From Tolypothrix bouteillei VB521301 (GTDB lineage: Bacteria > Cyanobacteriota > Cyanobacteriia > Cyanobacteriales > Nostocaceae), in NCBI RefSeq assembly GCF_000760695.4, contig NZ_JHEG04000001.1:8655123-8719122 (forward strand): a DNA stretch of 64,000 bases, written 5' to 3'. The notes beneath the pieces are model-generated. The model had not been told where the DNA came from. It saw only the letters and a list, made by a program, of their open reading frames with translations, and made no database searches. Positions 44,033 through 52,269 of the stretch are shown in pieces (positions within the stretch are counted from its first letter, which is position 1; each line of letters begins with the position of its first letter). The position numbers were made by a program, and so were the translations under genes.

Positions 44033-44754
44033 GTGAGAGCAGTTTGCTGGTAAGGGGCTAATAAAGTGGGAGTTGACACAGCCCCCGATCCCAAAATTAT
44101 TAACCCACGCGATGCCGCGATCAAAATTACGTCAACCGCAATTTGTGGCTCTGATTTACACCTCTATGATGGATTCATTCCCACAATGGAGCAGGGCGAC
44201 ATTCTCAGACATGAGTTTATGGGAGAAGTTGTTGAAGTCGGTAGTGAAGTCAAGGGGATTAAGGTGGGCGATCGCGTCGTCAATCCATTCCCGATCGCCT
44301 GGAGATGGCAGAAAAGGGTGGGGCAGAAACGCTCAACTTTGAAAAAGTCAATGTGGGTGAAGCCCTCAAAGAAATGACGGGCGGACGCGGTCCCGATTCA
44401 GTCATGGATGCCGTGGGCATGGAATCTCACGGTTTGGGTCTAGAGGGATTTTATGACAAAGCGAAACAAGTTGTACGGTTAGAAACCGATCGCCCGCATG
44501 CACTAAGGCAAATGATGGCGTGTCGCAAAGGTGTTACCTTAGCCATCATGGGAGTTTATGGCGGCTTTGTGGATAAATTGCCGATGGGCGCAGCCATGAA
44601 CAAAGCCTTGACCTTCAGGATGGGTCAGATGTTTGGTCTAAAGTATATTCCCAAGTTGGTGGAGCATATTTTGAACGGCGATGTTGACCCCTCGGCTGTG
44701 TTGACGCATCGCTTGCCTCTCCCCCTCCCACTTGATTATCATTTCGGAATTTGA
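44033..44754 (+). pseudogene. Zinc-type alcohol dehydrogenase with stop, internal deletion and lost 3' end
   Basis: GTG 44033 begins V-R-A-V-C-W followed by TAA (44051-44053), where the family has Tyr (a one-base change). It then continues [36 protein letters not shown] and [12 protein letters not shown]. At GATCGC (44293-44298) the frame changes and the sequence resumes about 120 residues later ([20 protein letters not shown]), losing the structural zinc loop and Rossmann motif. The 3' end is the 239-bp repeat shared with 38191-38429 and then CT-rich sequence. Three independent lesions make it a certain pseudogene. Confidence 0.9.
44482..44720 (+). repeat. Direct repeat B, copy 2 (ADH segment)
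   Basis: Same 239-bp block as 38191-38429, in the same orientation, 6.3 kb apart. A recombination between the copies would delete the REC, luxR, fdhA', flavoprotein, UBP and TrkA-C genes. Confidence 0.92.
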
Positions 44755-44991
44755 ATCGCCTTGAAAACGTAGCCGAAATCTTACGTGCTGCATTAAACGC
44801 GGTCACCACTGTCGCACCAGATTGGTTACGTAGTTGGGTTCCACATACCCAGGATTTACAACGCAGGGTTTTTATATACCTTCTTCCTTCTCCCTCATAA
44901 ATGTCCTCTGCCTTAAAGGGCTTAACCTTCAATACATCACCAAAATCTGCCAAGAGCTTTAAAATAGGTCAGATAGACAAGTATGATGATT
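44755..44991. other. Possible transposase scrap, otherwise empty
   Basis: The plus strand near 44757-44850 encodes RLENVAEILRAALNAVTTVA and PDWLRSWVPHTQ, which recalls cyanobacterial transposase sequence, but I cannot name the family and the frame closes soon after. No intact gene is seen between 44755 and 45235. Confidence 0.3.
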
Positions 44992-45022
44992 CCCCTAGTC
45001 CTACTACTGCTAGGGGATTTTT
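44992..45022 (+). terminator. Rho-independent terminator
   Basis: CCCCTAG-tcctactactg-CTAGGGG followed by ATTTTTG: a 7-bp GC-rich stem with a T-run on the plus strand, the clearest intrinsic terminator in the window. It could end transcription of the TrkA-C operon or of the ADH remnant. Confidence 0.75.
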
Positions 45023-45235
45023 GTTGGGAGAGAGTCTTCGCTCGCTTTGGCACGAAGCCGCACCTCAGGAGCGCTCCTTGAGGTAATGAGCGATTCGCTT
45101 GGGTGCTAAAGGTTCATTGCAATCACAAGAACTAAATTTTACGTTTTTTAACGTCAATGTATTTAACACAAATCGTACTGGCTGACCGCAAATACGCTAG
45201 AATGCCTGAGAAAACTAACCAGTCTTAGAAATAAA

Positions 45236-46042
45236 ATGTCTGAAGAAACAGTTGGGAACGTAAGTTTTACCGCTAAAGTCATCGCTGCAGGTCGGGCGAT
45301 CGAAAGCCAAAGACCCGATGCTTTATTTATCGACCCAATAGCTGCACAGTTAGCAGGTCAAGAAGCCATTGAAGCTGCCATTCCCCGCTTAGAAGAATAT
45401 GAAAAACAAGGGAGACCATTTACGTCAGTTCGGACTCGTTTTTTTGATGATTTTCTGAATAACTACTCGAAACATATCCAACAAATCGTTTTTTTGGGTG
45501 CGGGAATGGATACAAGAGCATTTCGTTTGAATTGGCAAAGCGAAACTCATGTCTATGAAATCGATAAACCAGATGTACTGCTCTATAAAGAATCGGTTTT
45601 AAGCGGGATTATTCCTAATTGCAATCGCCACTCAATTTGCGCTGATTTAAAGGAGTCACTTTGGGTACAAATGCTGCTTGAGGAAGGCTATCGACCTTCA
45701 GAACCGTCTATCTGGGTATTAGAAGGGTTTCTTTATTATCTCAACCCAACAGAAGTGGAAAATCTCCTAACAAACATCCAAAATTTATCTGTAGCTGGAA
45801 GTTATTTAGGTGTTGATGTCATCAATACAGCTATTTGCAATGGCTCTGATGATTGGGCTAAATATTGGCTATCTAGTTGTGACAATCCTGAATCTTTTTT
45901 TGCTGCTTATGGCTGGAATGCATCAGCCATCCAACCAGGAGAAGAGGGGGCTTCTTTTGGAAGATTTACTTATCAATTTCCCTTACGGAATCTTCCTGAT
46001 GCCCCCCATATCTTCTTTGTAAAGGCTGTTAAGAAAAATTAA
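45236..46042 (+). CDS. SAM-dependent methyltransferase, Ppm1/LCMT-like (TIGR00027 type)
   Basis: 268 residues. Family motifs in order: RAIESQRPDALFIDPIAAQL, SVRTRFFDDFL, QQIVFLGAGMDTRAFRLNW (SAM-binding loop), HVYEIDKPDVLLYKES, and WVLEGFLYYLNPTEVENLL. This is the bacterial O-methyltransferase family related to leucine carboxyl methyltransferase; members act on small molecules and are often in secondary-metabolite loci. No biosynthetic partner is adjacent, so the substrate is unknown. It follows the intrinsic terminator and has its own promoter region. Confidence 0.9.
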   Translation: MSEETVGNVSFTAKVIAAGRAIESQRPDALFIDPIAAQLAGQEAIEAAIPRLEEYEKQGRPFTSVRTRFFDDFLNNYSKHIQQIVFLGAGMDTRAFRLNWQSETHVYEIDKPDVLLYKESVLSGIIPNCNRHSICADLKESLWVQMLLEEGYRPSEPSIWVLEGFLYYLNPTEVENLLTNIQNLSVAGSYLGVDVINTAICNGSDDWAKYWLSSCDNPESFFAAYGWNASAIQPGEEGASFGRFTYQFPLRNLPDAPHIFFVKAVKKN

Positions 46043-47153
46043 TATTTACTGAATAACACCAAATAAAAACGTTTTGGTGAGTCCCAGCATCATCAGTTAA
46101 CAAACCTTTTGCAGAAAATTAATCTTGACGATCGCAAAAGACGCAGAACCGCACTAAGGGCAATCGATCTGCGTGCATCTTCTTAATTATTGCAGTTGCA
46201 TTCTGATTGCAATTGCACGGTATACCAGAATCGAAGCCAAACAGATACGCATACCGCAGACAACTGCGGGAAATGGGGTGCGATTTGTTTTTCTATATAA
46301 GAGAGAATAAAAATGCTTTGTCATTGCTGCAAACAACTCATTAATTTTCTTTGTAGAAATGCAGAAATGACATCATGTTAATGTCCGTGATTAAGGGTGT
46401 CATTGTTTGACATATTGTTTTTTTAACAAGCAACCGCTATGAAATATGACATTGGAGTTTGGACGTTCCAAACTCAAAGTGGTGTTGATGTGACGTACAC
46501 AAACGATGAACTTCGCAAAAGACTAGAAGTTGGAAGCATTTGGAGAAAGCTAGGTTAGTTCCGCTCTTTTGGCAGGCAGTGCATTTTTAACCTTTCGACT
46601 CAAACACCTGCACGGAACCAGTTCAAGCGATCGCTCCAAAAATCGTCAAACGCTTTCTCGGGCAACAGCACCATTGGGGTATTGCTGTTGCGATCGCTCT
46701 TCATACTGCATCTACCTCAAGCTCCTTCGATCGCACATAATACTGAGGCAGTATTGGGAGAATGATGCGAGCGCATGAAGGCGCAAGCCGAAAGAGTGCT
46801 TATCGCTAACTACAGATATGCATCCATACTGCTTCTCCTGCTTACCTATAATGAGTATCATCCAACACTTCAGAAAATTCCTAGCTTTTTTATGCTTAAC
46901 CTGTAAAGGCGATACGGCTTAAGTCGTTAAGCTTCGCTTATCGCTTCTCTTACCATCAGCCATCACATTAAGTTGCGGGCGCACCATCATAGAATTTAAT
47001 ATGTATCAAAAAGGCTATCTAAATAGTTACAAATACGGTCTAGGCATTTAGAGTTGAGAATTCATAAAATGAGTGCATACATTTTATCTATAGAGTACTG
47101 CCTTGCAAGCTTCCAGTCACTTTTACCACAAGTAATCGCATTATTTACATCAT
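46043..47153. other. 1.1-kb intergenic region with repeats
   Basis: No convincing gene. A short plus-strand ORF at 46440-46559 (MKYDIGVWTFQTQSGVDVTY ..., 39 codons) has no strong ribosome site. At 46370-46425 the sequence TTAATGTCCGTGATTAAGGG ... GTGTCATTGTTTGACATA is rich in TGTCA/TGACA words. At 46740-46810 and 46905-46955 there are dispersed repeats matching those near 3060-3140. Confidence 0.5.
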
Positions 47154-47597
47154 ATGAGTTACTGCCTCAACCCTACTTGCCCTGACCCAACCAAAAACCG
47201 TTCTGACATTAACTTTTGCGTAACTTGCGGTTCTAAACTTTTGTTGGCAGAACGATATCGAGCTATCAAACCCTTTGGGCAAGGTGGATTTGGCAAAACT
47301 TTTTTGGCTGTCGATGAATACAAACCTTCTCGATCGCGGTGCGTTATTAAGCAATTGTGCCCTCAAGCACAAGGGATTAAGACTCTTAGCAAAGCATTTG
47401 AGTTATTTAAACTCGAAGCAGAGCGTTTGGATGAATTAGGTCACGACCATCCTCAAATTCCAGAACTGCTAGCTTATTTCACTCAAGATAATCAACAGTA
47501 TTTGGTGCAAGAGTTTATTGACGGGCAAAATTTAGCAGAGGAAGTGACGCTCAACGGCACTTATACAGAACAGCAAGCTGAAGCTCGCCGAGCGTAG
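47154..47597 (+). pseudogene. Ser/Thr protein kinase, N-lobe only
   Basis: 147 residues. N-terminal four-Cys zinc ribbon (MSYCLNPTCPDPTKN; FCVTCGSKLLL), then the kinase N-lobe: glycine loop FGQGGFGKTFLAVDE, the Lys in RCVIKQLCPQ, helix C Glu, and the hinge QYLVQEFIDGQNLAEEV. It stops where the HRD catalytic loop should follow; cyanobacterial relatives (Pkn/SpkB type) have 450-700 residues. It is a truncated kinase and catalytically dead as it stands. Confidence 0.82.
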
Positions 47598-47689
47598 AGT
47601 ACAATCGTATCGCTATTTGAGTTGTTACTCCATAAACTGTATCAAAAAATACTATAAATCTTTGTGCGAAAATTTACTTTTCTTCTCAG

Positions 47690-48064
47690 TTACTGCTGTT
47701 GCATAAGGATAATCAACCAGATCGATACCAAGGCAAATAGAATGAAGTGCAGAAATTCATAGCTCCCACCGGGCAACCAAGCCAGCACCCAGCTTAACCC
47801 TAACGGAAAAAAATTCGCGACAATCGTGAGAATTGAGACGTATAACAGCAATGCAATACCAATACCTAAAGGGATATTAAGTACGTCTTTTAACACTAAA
47901 GCAGCAATTCCCAAAATGCCAAGATAAGGAAATATTAAGAAATAGATGAAAAACCAGTATCCTATCCTATCGGGATTGGGGGGTGACAAAAACCAAGCTA
48001 GGTAACAAAAACCGTTAGCTCCCATTCCCAGGAAGATGAGCGTGTAAAACAATTTTTTCTGCAT
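47690..48064 (-). CDS. Small membrane protein, unknown
   Basis: 124 residues with four hydrophobic helices (FYTLIFLGMGANGFCYLAWF, GYWFFIYFLIFPYLGILGIA, LGIGIALLLYVSILTIVANF, FLHFILFALVSIWLIILM). No motif that I can name. Convergent with the kinase remnant. Confidence 0.6.
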   Translation of the reverse strand: MQKKLFYTLIFLGMGANGFCYLAWFLSPPNPDRIGYWFFIYFLIFPYLGILGIAALVLKDVLNIPLGIGIALLLYVSILTIVANFFPLGLSWVLAWLPGGSYEFLHFILFALVSIWLIILMQQQ

Positions 48065-48273
48065 TTTACGATTGTGGGTTGTATCGGGTTTTCACCGCTA
48101 ACTCTTCAAAAATTTCAGAAATCTTGACTCTTTTATTATCTATTTAGTTGCGGATGTGCAGCTGTAGTAGAAACACACAAGTAGTGAACTTTGTTGTGAA
48201 TTGCCCAACTTTCCAAGAGATCTGACATAAAAACACGCTTTGTTCTTACTAACTCGTTAATTTCATTCCTGCA

Positions 48274-48405
48274 TCAGTCAACTCGGATTCCACATTCGCG
48301 ATCGCAAAGATGAGAGATGAGCACTCCCATGCCTCCTACGATCGTATATTTGCGATGGCTCTCGGTATCATCTTTCTTCTGTAGAACAAGCAAGGAGTTT
48401 TGCAT
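48274..48405 (-). CDS. Possible small protein, 43 residues
   Basis: ATG 48405 has GAGG 9 nt upstream. The product MQNSLLVLQKKDDTESHRKY ... GGMGVLISHL ... has no recognised domain. The support is only a good ribosome site and an open frame. The remaining 48065-48678 region contains two TTTGTACATTTGT repeats and no other gene. Confidence 0.3.
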   Translation of the reverse strand: MQNSLLVLQKKDDTESHRKYTIVGGMGVLISHLCDRECGIRVD

Positions 48406-48534
48406 GATGTACCTCGCTTTTGTCGTTCAATGCGGTTGAGGAGCGTCTTGCCTTGCCCTCGATGACACTCGTTCCGATCACCCGTGCGGCGTTACACAGC
48501 AATCGTCATGGAATTGATAACACTTATCTTGAAT

Positions 48535-48640
48535 AATTGTTTGTACATTTGTAGGATTGGATAAGTACTTACTATACGTCAAGTGCATAAGCTGGTTCTG
48601 CTTGCACCTATGAGAATATAGGTTTGTACATTTGTCATTT
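48535..48640 (+). promoter_or_regulatory. Two direct repeats upstream of the RHH gene
   Basis: GTTTGTACATTTGT occurs at about 48540 and again at about 48622, 40-140 bp before the ribbon-helix-helix gene. Two spaced direct repeats in front of a small DNA-binding protein are a plausible autoregulatory operator. Confidence 0.4.
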
Positions 48641-48678
48641 TGTCCAATAATATTTATATTCATTATCATGTGACGCTT

Positions 48679-48846
48679 ATGCACATTAGTATTCCAGATA
48701 ACATCAAGAAACAATTCCATGCAGCCTGTGCAATTCGTGGGTTGAAAATGAGCCAAGTTGTAGTGGAGTTAATCGAGCAATGGTTAAAAACCAACAATGT
48801 ACCTGAATTTGGTGAATCCATGAAAACAGATAAAGGCACTCGGTAA
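48679..48846 (+). CDS. Ribbon-helix-helix DNA-binding protein
   Basis: 55 residues from ATG 48679; the longer frame from 48640 starts at a rarer codon and adds non-family residues. MHISIPDNIKKQFHAACAIR, then GLKMSQVVVELIEQWLK: one beta strand followed by two helices with the G-x-x-x-S/N turn, as in CopG/ParG-type repressors and antitoxins. No toxin gene is adjacent. The next gene is an EAD1-CHAT protease 67 bp downstream on the same strand, so it may regulate that gene. Confidence 0.7.
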   Translation: MHISIPDNIKKQFHAACAIRGLKMSQVVVELIEQWLKTNNVPEFGESMKTDKGTR

Positions 48847-48913
48847 TTCGTAATTAAAAGTACAACTATGAATTATTGGACTTTAAACAAAAAAATATAA
48901 GGAATTCATAAAT

Positions 48914-49720
48914 ATGGCTTTATCCGGTCCACAACGTAGAGAATTACAAGACGCTTTAATTGATGCTTTTCCCGATACAGCATCTTTAGAGCAAATGTTG
49001 GCATATGAATTAAATGGTAAAAATCTTAGAGCCATTGCAGGGGAAGGAAGTTTACAAAATATTGTCTTTAAATTAATACAAGCAGCAAATGCTCAGGGCT
49101 GGGTTGAACATTTAATTCACGCTGCACGTAATTCAAATCCAGGAAACGAAAGATTGAGGGCTATTGCTGAAGGACTTCCAAATCGCCCTATAGAAGCACT
49201 TCCTAACATTCCCCAAAAAGCAAGTCATCAGCCACAAAAAATCTTAATCCTAGCAGCAATTCCCCACGGCTTGCGTTTGGATGAAGAGATTCGCTCAATA
49301 GAAGAAGCGATACGACGAGCCACCAATCGAGATTTATTTGAAATTAAGATAAGAACAGCTGTACGCGCAGCCGATATTCGCCGTGCGATCGCAGAAGAGG
49401 AGCCATCTATCGTGTATTTTTGCGGACATGGCTTGGAAGATGGCAGTTTGCTTTTAGAGGATGATGGGGGTAATGATAAGCCAGTTGCACCATCTGGTTT
49501 GGCATCTTTATTTAAATTGCACTCGGATTATGTGAAATGCGTGCTGCTAAACGCTTGTCATTCAGAAAAACCTGCTGTTGCTATCAGCCAATACATTGAT
49601 TATGCGATTGGGATGAATAACCCAATTCAAGACGGTGCAGCGATTGAGTTTGCTAAAGGTTTTTATGATGGACTGGGTTATAAAATTTCAAGCGATAGAG
49701 ATGTATTTCAACCCGCCTAA
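48914..49720 (+). CDS. EAD1-CHAT caspase-like protease
   Basis: 268 residues. Residues 1-85 are effector-associated domain 1 (EAD1: SGPQRRELQDALIDAFPDTA; LEQMLAYELNGKNLRAIAGE; LIQAANAQGWVEHLIHAAR), a death-fold-like adaptor of bacterial conflict systems. Residues 105-265 are a CHAT caspase-family protease with the catalytic His172 (VYFCGHGLEDG) and Cys215 (VLLNACHS) both present and the conserved YAIGMN and FAKGFYDGLGYKI. The end (DVFQPA) is perhaps 15-20 residues short of a usual CHAT domain. The stop lies inside the next gene. EAD1 normally recruits such proteases to a partner bearing the same domain; none is in the window. Confidence 0.9.
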   Translation: MALSGPQRRELQDALIDAFPDTASLEQMLAYELNGKNLRAIAGEGSLQNIVFKLIQAANAQGWVEHLIHAARNSNPGNERLRAIAEGLPNRPIEALPNIPQKASHQPQKILILAAIPHGLRLDEEIRSIEEAIRRATNRDLFEIKIRTAVRAADIRRAIAEEEPSIVYFCGHGLEDGSLLLEDDGGNDKPVAPSGLASLFKLHSDYVKCVLLNACHSEKPAVAISQYIDYAIGMNNPIQDGAAIEFAKGFYDGLGYKISSDRDVFQPA

Positions 49721-50177
49721 CGATCCGCCTGCTCAACCTGTAAGCCAAGTATTTCACTTGAGCAATGGGAATCGGTATCAAGTGACACATCAATGGGGTG
49801 GTTCGTTTGCCCCGTGGCAAGATGGGGGTACATGGGTGATTGGTTCCCGTACTGACCAGCACGTCGTCGCGATTGATATCAAGTCTAACGATGGCGGACA
49901 AACCCTCAATGGCACCATAACTTACTCTGGTGAGGGACCGATTGGCTTTTGGGCTACCCAGTTTGGTAGTAATAATGATTATAAAGTCGAAACCCAGTGG
50001 GGAGGAGATGCAGCTCCTTGGAATGATGGGGGTACATGGGTAATTGGTTCCCGTACCGACCAGCACGTCGTCGCGATTGATGTCCAGTCTAACGATGGCG
50101 GACAAACTCTTAATGGCACTATAACTTACTCTGGTGAGGGACCAATTAGTTTTAAGGGTCAGAGGGAGCGTATCTAG
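49701..50177 (+). CDS. OAA-type (Oscillatoria agardhii agglutinin homologue) lectin
   Basis: 158 residues from ATG 49701, overlapping the CHAT gene by 20 nt in another frame; the frame is open back to 49635. After a Pro-rich leader (FNPPNDPPAQP) come two tandem repeats of about 65 residues (about 25-88 and 93-154). Each carries QWGGxxAPWxDGGTWVIGSR, TDQHVVAID and SNDGGQTLNGTITYSGEGP, the diagnostic sequence of OAAH lectins, whose beta-barrel binds high-mannose glycans. No secretion signal. The repeats are also very similar in DNA. The overlap suggests translational coupling with the protease, or that a CHAT-lectin fusion was split by a frameshift. Confidence 0.92.
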   Translation: MYFNPPNDPPAQPVSQVFHLSNGNRYQVTHQWGGSFAPWQDGGTWVIGSRTDQHVVAIDIKSNDGGQTLNGTITYSGEGPIGFWATQFGSNNDYKVETQWGGDAAPWNDGGTWVIGSRTDQHVVAIDVQSNDGGQTLNGTITYSGEGPISFKGQRERI

Positions 50178-50276
50178 CGGTTGTAATGTCAAGTCAATCC
50201 CTTGAGCGCACTCAACTAGGTTTGAAGTGCCCCAAAAGGTGTATAATTACATATGCGCGTGCCTATCTGTGTATAA

Positions 50277-50792
50277 ATGATCTGCTTGAAGTCATTTGAT
50301 GGATCTGATAAATTTGATGCTCTTGAACTCGAAGCTCTAGACGAAATCTTCAGTAAGTATAAGTATGCTTTGGCACATATTGGCGTGGATTTTTCTCAAG
50401 AAGAAGTTCAAGAAGCCTTGCTTACTTGTGTTGATGGTTTTGAGGATGCTCTTCGTGCCACAATTGCCTATTGGCATTGGCTAGAAGAAAACAAAAAACC
50501 TTTTTACCCTAACGCTTGCATTATTCAAGCAATACGCGAGCGGTGGGATTCTCGTTACTGGAAAGATGAGTACTTGAACAATCCTAACTTTAAAAGCCCT
50601 TGCGAACTTTTTTGGGAGTCAGCAAAGAAAAATTGGGGAGCCGATTTGAGGAATCAAATGATTGCGGATGTAAATTCAGATGAGACTGGATTTGAATACA
50701 TATTATTCCGCAATGGAAAAACCATGTCCCTTTCTACCGCTGAAAGGTTGGGGTGGGAGAAATTGAAGGAATATGCACTCCAACCGTTTTAG
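50277..50792 (+). CDS. Hypothetical protein, 171 residues
   Basis: From ATG 50277. Acidic, helical, soluble: DALELEALDEIFSKYKYALA, VQEALLTCVDGFEDALRATI, AIRERWDSRYWKDEYLNNPN, NWGADLRNQMIADV. The pattern 'AxxxAIxERWxxxYW' vaguely recalls plasmid replication-associated proteins, but I do not recognise the family. It lies 99 bp after the lectin on the same strand and may or may not be part of that unit. Confidence 0.6.
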   Translation: MICLKSFDGSDKFDALELEALDEIFSKYKYALAHIGVDFSQEEVQEALLTCVDGFEDALRATIAYWHWLEENKKPFYPNACIIQAIRERWDSRYWKDEYLNNPNFKSPCELFWESAKKNWGADLRNQMIADVNSDETGFEYILFRNGKTMSLSTAERLGWEKLKEYALQPF

Positions 50793-50893
50793 TTTTTAGC
50801 AGTACGCTCACAAGACTTCCAGAATACGCAGTGCATCTTGAAAACTCATTGAGCGATCGCACTGGAAAATTGGCTCAATATACCAATCTTTTG

Positions 50894-51688
50894 CTACAGT
50901 TTTTCTTCAGCTTTCACCGGCAGACTCTGGAGAAAAGAGAGGGGATGGCTCATATCAGCAGCAAAACCCAGGATAGCGCGGTCTCGGTGTTCGTAAAGCA
51001 ATTCTCCTCGAGCATTAAACAGAAAAGTTGCTCCCCGTTGGGTAAGATAGGCAGAATTGGGAACATATTTCTTCCAGTTAGACAGCACTTCTCCCATATT
51101 CCGCAATCGTAAAGTTGCTAACTCAAACGGGCGTTGAAAACCTTTGCCACCTGCCCATTTGAAGAATGAACCTTTTAATGGGGGCAATGGGGGAGCTTGA
51201 ACGGTTTCAAAGTCGCCAATTAACTGAGGTGCTCTTGCATCGCCCTTATATCCGCGAAATACTTCTGCCAGAGTACCGGGGCTACCAATTCCAGCACACA
51301 TCAACATTAGGTTGAGCCAAGCATTCACTCCTGGTGATAAGCCAGGTATTTTGAGGGATAGACCTTCATACAGATTGAGTGCTTGATGTAGTTGGGCAGT
51401 GGGATCGACAAACAAACAATCTGCTGGAAATCCAGTATAACTACAGAATCGCTCACCGGAAGTGCGATCGCCAATTCCCACGGCTCGGATGGCTATCCCT
51501 CGATCTTGAAGGCGTTTGGCTTCTCGTCGCAACCACCAGGCGTACTCAAGGCTGTCGAAATCTCCTAATTGTGGTAATATTAGCACCAGCTGCAAAAGTG
51601 AGGATTCGCAACCACTCAAGATAGATACAATTGCTCCATCACTCACTCGTTGGCGTTGGGTTTGGCTCAAAATGCTATATGTACTCAT
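50894..51688 (-). CDS. AhpC/TSA-family (PRXL2-like) thioredoxin-fold protein
   Basis: 264 residues. Peroxiredoxin-like fold of the AhpC/TSA_2 group common in cyanobacteria: LPQLGDFDSLEYAWWLRREA, GIAIRAVGIGDRTSGERFCS, YTGFPADCLFVDP, SAYLTQRGATFLFNARGELL, YEHRDRAILGFA. The canonical peroxidatic T-x-x-C is not present near the N-terminus, so peroxidase activity is doubtful. Convergent with the hypothetical gene at 50277. Confidence 0.78.
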   Translation of the reverse strand: MSTYSILSQTQRQRVSDGAIVSILSGCESSLLQLVLILPQLGDFDSLEYAWWLRREAKRLQDRGIAIRAVGIGDRTSGERFCSYTGFPADCLFVDPTAQLHQALNLYEGLSLKIPGLSPGVNAWLNLMLMCAGIGSPGTLAEVFRGYKGDARAPQLIGDFETVQAPPLPPLKGSFFKWAGGKGFQRPFELATLRLRNMGEVLSNWKKYVPNSAYLTQRGATFLFNARGELLYEHRDRAILGFAADMSHPLSFLQSLPVKAEEKL

Positions 51689-52034
51689 CAGCTACTAAGA
51701 GGTTAACTCTACATTTATCGTAAATCTTTGTAAAGGCAAATCGCGCTTGCAAGGTAGTTTGAGCATCGCACCCTTTGGTTATGCCGTACTCCTATACCAA
51801 GAATGCGATCGGCCCTAAATACATAGTGCATAAGTTGATTTGTCTTTCTAATGCAAAAGATTGCACTTACCGTTAGACACTAGAAGGACTGACTTACGAA
51901 ATAAGGGGATAAACTTAGCTTGAAAAGCTAATGAGATAAAGTGTGGAATACACCAAGGTCAAGAAAAACAGCGTTCATCATCCTTTGGTGTTGAGTAAAC
52001 TGAAAAAGTAAGATAAAGCATATAGTACATATGT
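51689..52034. other. Intergenic, no gene seen
   Basis: AT-rich region between the AhpC/TSA gene and the leader of array 2; no promoter, RNA or repeat that I can support. Confidence 0.4.
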
Positions 52035-52269
52035 TTTATAAAGCGCGGATGGGTAGGTGTTCAAAAACGCTTAACTCAAAAAAGACCTTCCATGCCAGAG
52101 TACGTCAGGGTTTCAGCTAAATTTTTCTTTCCAACCATCCGCGCTCCCTACTAGGTATAGGTTTCAGCCATTTTCTCTTGACACTACCAGTCTCAATCGT
52201 GTTACGATAAACCCATCCGCGCTACCGCACCTTGAAAAATAAATAGAAAAACCCTTTCAAAAGCCAGCA
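52035..52269 (+). promoter_or_regulatory. Leader of CRISPR array 2
   Basis: Matches, in inverse orientation, the leader of array 1 (2760-2992). Promoter candidate TTGACA (52178-52183) with TACGAT (52203-52208), 19-bp spacer, conserved in both leaders. Three copies of an AGCGCGGATGG motif occur: at about 52045 (forward), 52135 (inverted) and 52206 (inverted). The last 20 bp before the repeat (CCTTTCAAAAGCCAGC) is identical in both leaders, as expected for the integration site. Confidence 0.9.

Noticed and set aside
44615..44953. 112-codon minus-strand ORF over the end of the ADH pseudogene
   Set aside because: It overlaps the repeated ADH block on the wrong strand and has no family match that I can see.
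48679..49720. RHH gene plus next gene considered as a classical toxin-antitoxin pair
   Set aside because: The downstream protein is an EAD1-CHAT protease, not a known toxin fold of type II systems; kept only as a possible regulator.
49821..50140. Near-identical DNA halves considered as a transposon-type duplication
   Set aside because: They are the two native sugar-binding repeats of an OAA-type lectin.
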